Of a stretch of DNA of 24,232 nt, positions 21,675 to 24,232 are shown in pieces. Position 1 is the first letter of the stretch; each line of letters opens with the position of its first letter. The translations under genes and the position numbers were made by a program. This DNA is from Bacillota bacterium (GTDB taxonomy: Bacteria > Bacillota > Clostridia > Christensenellales > SZUA-584): the NCBI GenBank assembly GCA_023399095.1, contig JAEWQS010000060.1:1-24232 (forward strand). The letters run 5' to 3'. Under the pieces are notes generated by a model. It saw only the letters and a list, made by a program, of their open reading frames with translations. It was not told the DNA's origin and ran no database searches.

Positions 21675-24232
21675 ATGAATAAAAAGCGGTTTATGAGTAT
21701 TCTGATTTGCGTGTTAATGATGTTAACGATGCTGCCTACGGGAGCGCAAGCCGCCGTGATCGGCGACGTATTTGAATATACTGGTCCAAACGGCAGCCTG
21801 CAGAGCTTAATCGAGACGGATCTTCAAGCCGCGCCGTTTAATCAATCGCCAGGCTCATACAATTACTCGGTTGTAGAAAACCTCAAAATTACGGGGGCGA
21901 TGGCGGATGCCGATTACACGTTTATCAGAAGCTCCCTTACCTCCCTTTCGACACTGGATATCAGTGGGTTGACCGGATCAATTCGAAATTATGCGTTTTC
22001 GAACTGCACCAGTATAGAAACGGTTCGGCTGCCTGCGGGCACGGCGATTTCGGAAGCCATGTTTATTAGCTGCAGCGCACTGAAAACGCTGGGGGTTGGC
22101 AGCGGCGCACTCACAGATGGCGTGGTCGACTTAAGCAGCTATACCGCCGCCTCGTTTGGTAATTATGCGTTTTCGAACTGCACCAGTATAGAAACAGTTC
22201 GGCTGCCTGCGGGCACGGCGATTTCGGAAGCCATGTTTATTAACTGCAACGCGCTGAAAACGCTGGGAGTTGGCAGCGGCGCGCTCACAGATGACGTGGT
22301 CGACTTAAGCGGCTATGCCGCAGCCTCGTATGGTAACTCTGCGTTTTTCAATTGCACCGGCATAAATACGGTACGGCTGCCTGCGGGCACGGCGATTTCG
22401 TTAGCCATGTTCAGTGGCTGCAGCAGCCTGAAAACACTGGGGATTGGCAGCGGCGCGCTCACAGACGACGTGGTCGACTTAAGCGGCTATGCCGCAGCTT
22501 CGTATGGTAGCTCTGCGTTTTACGGTTGCACCAGCATAGATACGGTACGGCTGCCTGCGGGCACGGCGATTTCGGTAGCCATGTTCAGGGGCTGCAGCGG
22601 TCTGAAAACACTGGGGGTTGGCAGCGGCGCGCTCACAGACGACGTGGTTGACTTAAGCGGCTATACCTCAGCCTCGTTTGGTGAAGTTGCGTTTCAGGGC
22701 TGCTCCGGCATAGAAACAGTCCGGCTGCCGGTCGGAACGGCAATTTCATACGGCATGTTCGCAGAATGCAGTGGTCTGAAAACACTGAGAGTTGGCAGCG
22801 TGGCGCTCACAGAGGGCGTGGTCGACTTAAGCGGCTATACCGCAGCCTCGTTTGGTATCTCTGCGTTTTTCAATTGCACCGGCATAGATACGGTACGGTT
22901 GCCTGCGAGCACGGCGATTTCGGAAGACATGTTCAGGAGCTGCCGCAGCCTGAAAACACTGGGGGTTGGCAGCGGCGCGCTCACAGACGACGTGGTTGAC
23001 TTAAGCGGCTATACCTCAGCCTCGTTTGGTGACGTTGCGTTTCAGGGCTGCTCCGGCATAGAAACAGTCCGGCTGCCCGTGGGCACGGCAATTTCATACG
23101 GCATGTTCGCAGAATGTAGCGGTCTGAAAACATTGGGAGTTGGCAGCGGGGCGCTCACCGACGATGTGGTTGATTTAAGCGGCTATGCCTCAGCCTCGTT
23201 TGGTAACTTTGCGTTTTTCGACTGCGTCGACATAGAAACAGTCCGGCTGCCGGTCGGAACGGCAGTTTCAAATTATATGTTCGCAGAATGCAGCGGTCTG
23301 AAAACATTGGGAGTTGGCAGCGGAGCGCTCACCGACGATGTGGTTGACTTAAGCGGCTATACCGCAGCCTCGTATGGTAACTTTGCGTTTCAGAGCTGCT
23401 CCGGCATAGAAACAGTCCGGCTGCCGGTCGGAACGGCGATTTCAAATTATATGTTCCGCAACTGCAGCGGTCTGATTACGGTTGTATTTACTGGCAATAC
23501 TGCACCGGTGGTCGGCTCGGATGCATTCTTTAATGCGAACAGCAGCATCGTTGCCTATGTGCCGGATAAGAACAGCGGCGGATATGAGAACGCAGCGTTT
23601 ACTCTGCATTTTTCCGAGGTGTGCAGCATCGTGCTACCCGCCTTCAGCACAGACCCACAAAGCCAGACAAAAACGGAAGGGCAGGCGGTTTCTTTTTCCA
23701 CGGCGGTGACGCCCGGAGCGCCTGCGGCCTACTCGCTGCAATGGCAGGTCTTCGCGGATGCAAGTTGGAGCGATCTCGCCGGAGAAACCGGCGAAACGCT
23801 GAATTTTGGCGCCGTTACCGTGTCTCAAAACGGCTGCCGTTACCGTTGCATAGCCACCAGCCTTGTGGGCAGCACCGTTTCCGCTGAAGCCACGCTGACG
23901 GTGATTCCCCTCGTGAACGCCGCTCAGCCAAGCATCACCGCCCAGCCGCAAAGCAGCACCGTGTTGGCGGGCGAGGAAGTCACCCTATCCGTATCGGCCG
24001 CGTCGCCGGACGGCGGCACACTCAGCTATCAATGGTATAGGGACAACAGCGAAATTTCCGGCGCGACAAACGCCGTTTTTAGGCCGGATACCGGCACGGC
24101 AGGGACGCACGTTTACTATGCGGTGGTGACCAACACCAACAGCAGCGTAAACGGTGCGCAAACAGCGGTCAGGCAGAGCAGCTCCGCCACGCTGACGGTG
24201 AACGCCATTGTAAACGCCGCACAGCCAAGCAT
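21675..24232 (+). CDS. Secreted BspA-like leucine-rich-repeat protein with Ig-like modules (cut by right edge)
   Basis: Seen: 852 residues open to the window end. The signal peptide MNKKRFMSILICVLMMLTMLP has a likely cut after GAQA at residue 26. A unique stretch leads to nine 58-residue repeats (about residues 83-604) of the BspA/LRR_5 type, each with two LRRs ending in AFxxC and MFxxC; a typical core is VGSGALTDDVVDLSGY. After a capping segment (to about residue 650) come Ig-like modules, the second with LSYQWYRDNSEISGATN and with the opening VNAAQPSI repeated 99 residues later. Start: ATG with AGGAAGAG about seven bases upstream. Known: such proteins are usually surface adhesins of host-associated bacteria. 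No wall anchor is visible because the C-terminus is missing. It is divergent from the van cluster and probably unrelated to it. Confidence 0.9.
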   Translation, partial: MNKKRFMSILICVLMMLTMLPTGAQAAVIGDVFEYTGPNGSLQSLIETDLQAAPFNQSPGSYNYSVVENLKITGAMADADYTFIRSSLTSLSTLDISGLTGSIRNYAFSNCTSIETVRLPAGTAISEAMFISCSALKTLGVGSGALTDGVVDLSSYTAASFGNYAFSNCTSIETVRLPAGTAISEAMFINCNALKTLGVGSGALTDDVVDLSGYAAASYGNSAFFNCTGINTVRLPAGTAISLAMFSGCSSLKTLGIGSGALTDDVVDLSGYAAASYGSSAFYGCTSIDTVRLPAGTAISVAMFRGCSGLKTLGVGSGALTDDVVDLSGYTSASFGEVAFQGCSGIETVRLPVGTAISYGMFAECSGLKTLRVGSVALTEGVVDLSGYTAASFGISAFFNCTGIDTVRLPASTAISEDMFRSCRSLKTLGVGSGALTDDVVDLSGYTSASFGDVAFQGCSGIETVRLPVGTAISYGMFAECSGLKTLGVGSGALTDDVVDLSGYASASFGNFAFFDCVDIETVRLPVGTAVSNYMFAECSGLKTLGVGSGALTDDVVDLSGYTAASYGNFAFQSCSGIETVRLPVGTAISNYMFRNCSGLITVVFTGNTAPVVGSDAFFNANSSIVAYVPDKNSGGYENAAFTLHFSEVCSIVLPAFSTDPQSQTKTEGQAVSFSTAVTPGAPAAYSLQWQVFADASWSDLAGETGETLNFGAVTVSQNGCRYRCIATSLVGSTVSAEATLTVIPLVNAAQPSITAQPQSSTVLAGEEVTLSVSAASPDGGTLSYQWYRDNSEISGATNAVFRPDTGTAGTHVYYAVVTNTNSSVNGAQTAVRQSSSATLTVNAIVNAAQPS
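21921..23486 (+). repeat. Nine in-register 174-bp tandem repeats (58-residue LRR units)
   Basis: The word GTTGGC or ATTGGC recurs at 22095, 22269, 22443, 22617, 22791, 22965, 23139 and 23313, an exact 174-base period with no indels. The unit before (21921-22094) is degenerate in its first half but nearly identical to its neighbour in its second half. Units starting at 22617 and 22965 are almost the same sequence, pointing to recent duplication or gene conversion. Confidence 0.93.

Noticed and set aside
21921..23486. CRISPR-like or non-coding tandem repeat
   Set aside because: The period is 174 bases with no spacers, a single reading frame is kept throughout, and the translation is a clear LRR pattern.

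Overview
The window looks like a chromosomal segment of a Gram-positive anaerobe, most likely a clostridial gut-type Firmicute. The reasons are strong AGGAG-type ribosome binding sites, a lipobox substrate-binding protein, a vanG-type glycopeptide resistance cluster, a bacterial microcompartment (BMC) operon and a large LRR/Ig-like surface protein. No rRNA, tRNA, CRISPR array, insertion sequence or phage gene was seen. The species cannot be named from sequence alone.

Region 1 (1-14353, all on the minus strand, continuing past the left edge) is one long catabolic operon, read right to left: class II aldolase with a C-terminal encapsulation helix; CoA-disulfide-reductase-like flavoprotein; a two-subunit CoA-transferase-fold enzyme; a ribose-type sugar ABC importer (lipoprotein, double ATPase, permease); MtnK-type 5-methylthioribose kinase; MtnA-type isomerase; then the metabolosome core PduL, EutN/PduN vertex protein, PduP aldehyde dehydrogenase, PduS flavin/Fe-S protein and the start of a PduT-like shell protein. 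Read together this is a 'DHAP shunt' (import, 1-phosphorylation, isomerisation, aldol cleavage to DHAP plus a short aldehyde) feeding its aldehyde into a BMC. The expected substrates are 5-deoxyribose and/or 5-methylthioribose, the sugar remnants of S-adenosylmethionine by-products. The aldolase, PduP and PduL carry encapsulation-like helices while the kinase and isomerase do not, so aldol cleavage may be the signature reaction inside the shell. This is the most interesting system in the window.

Region 2 (14354-14636) is an AT-rich gap with a good promoter for the operon and tandem GTTTAGT heptamers.

Region 3 (14637-21306, minus strand) is a compact vanG-type D-Ala-D-Ser cluster in the order vanR, vanS, vanW, vanG, vanXY, vanT. 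Both its upstream region and the vanS-vanW gap carry CWTAAG direct repeats at an exact 11-bp period, which look like VanR operators.

Region 4 (21307-24232) is a divergent intergenic region followed by a plus-strand secreted protein, cut by the right edge, with nine 174-bp in-register leucine-rich repeats followed by Ig-like modules of 99 residues.
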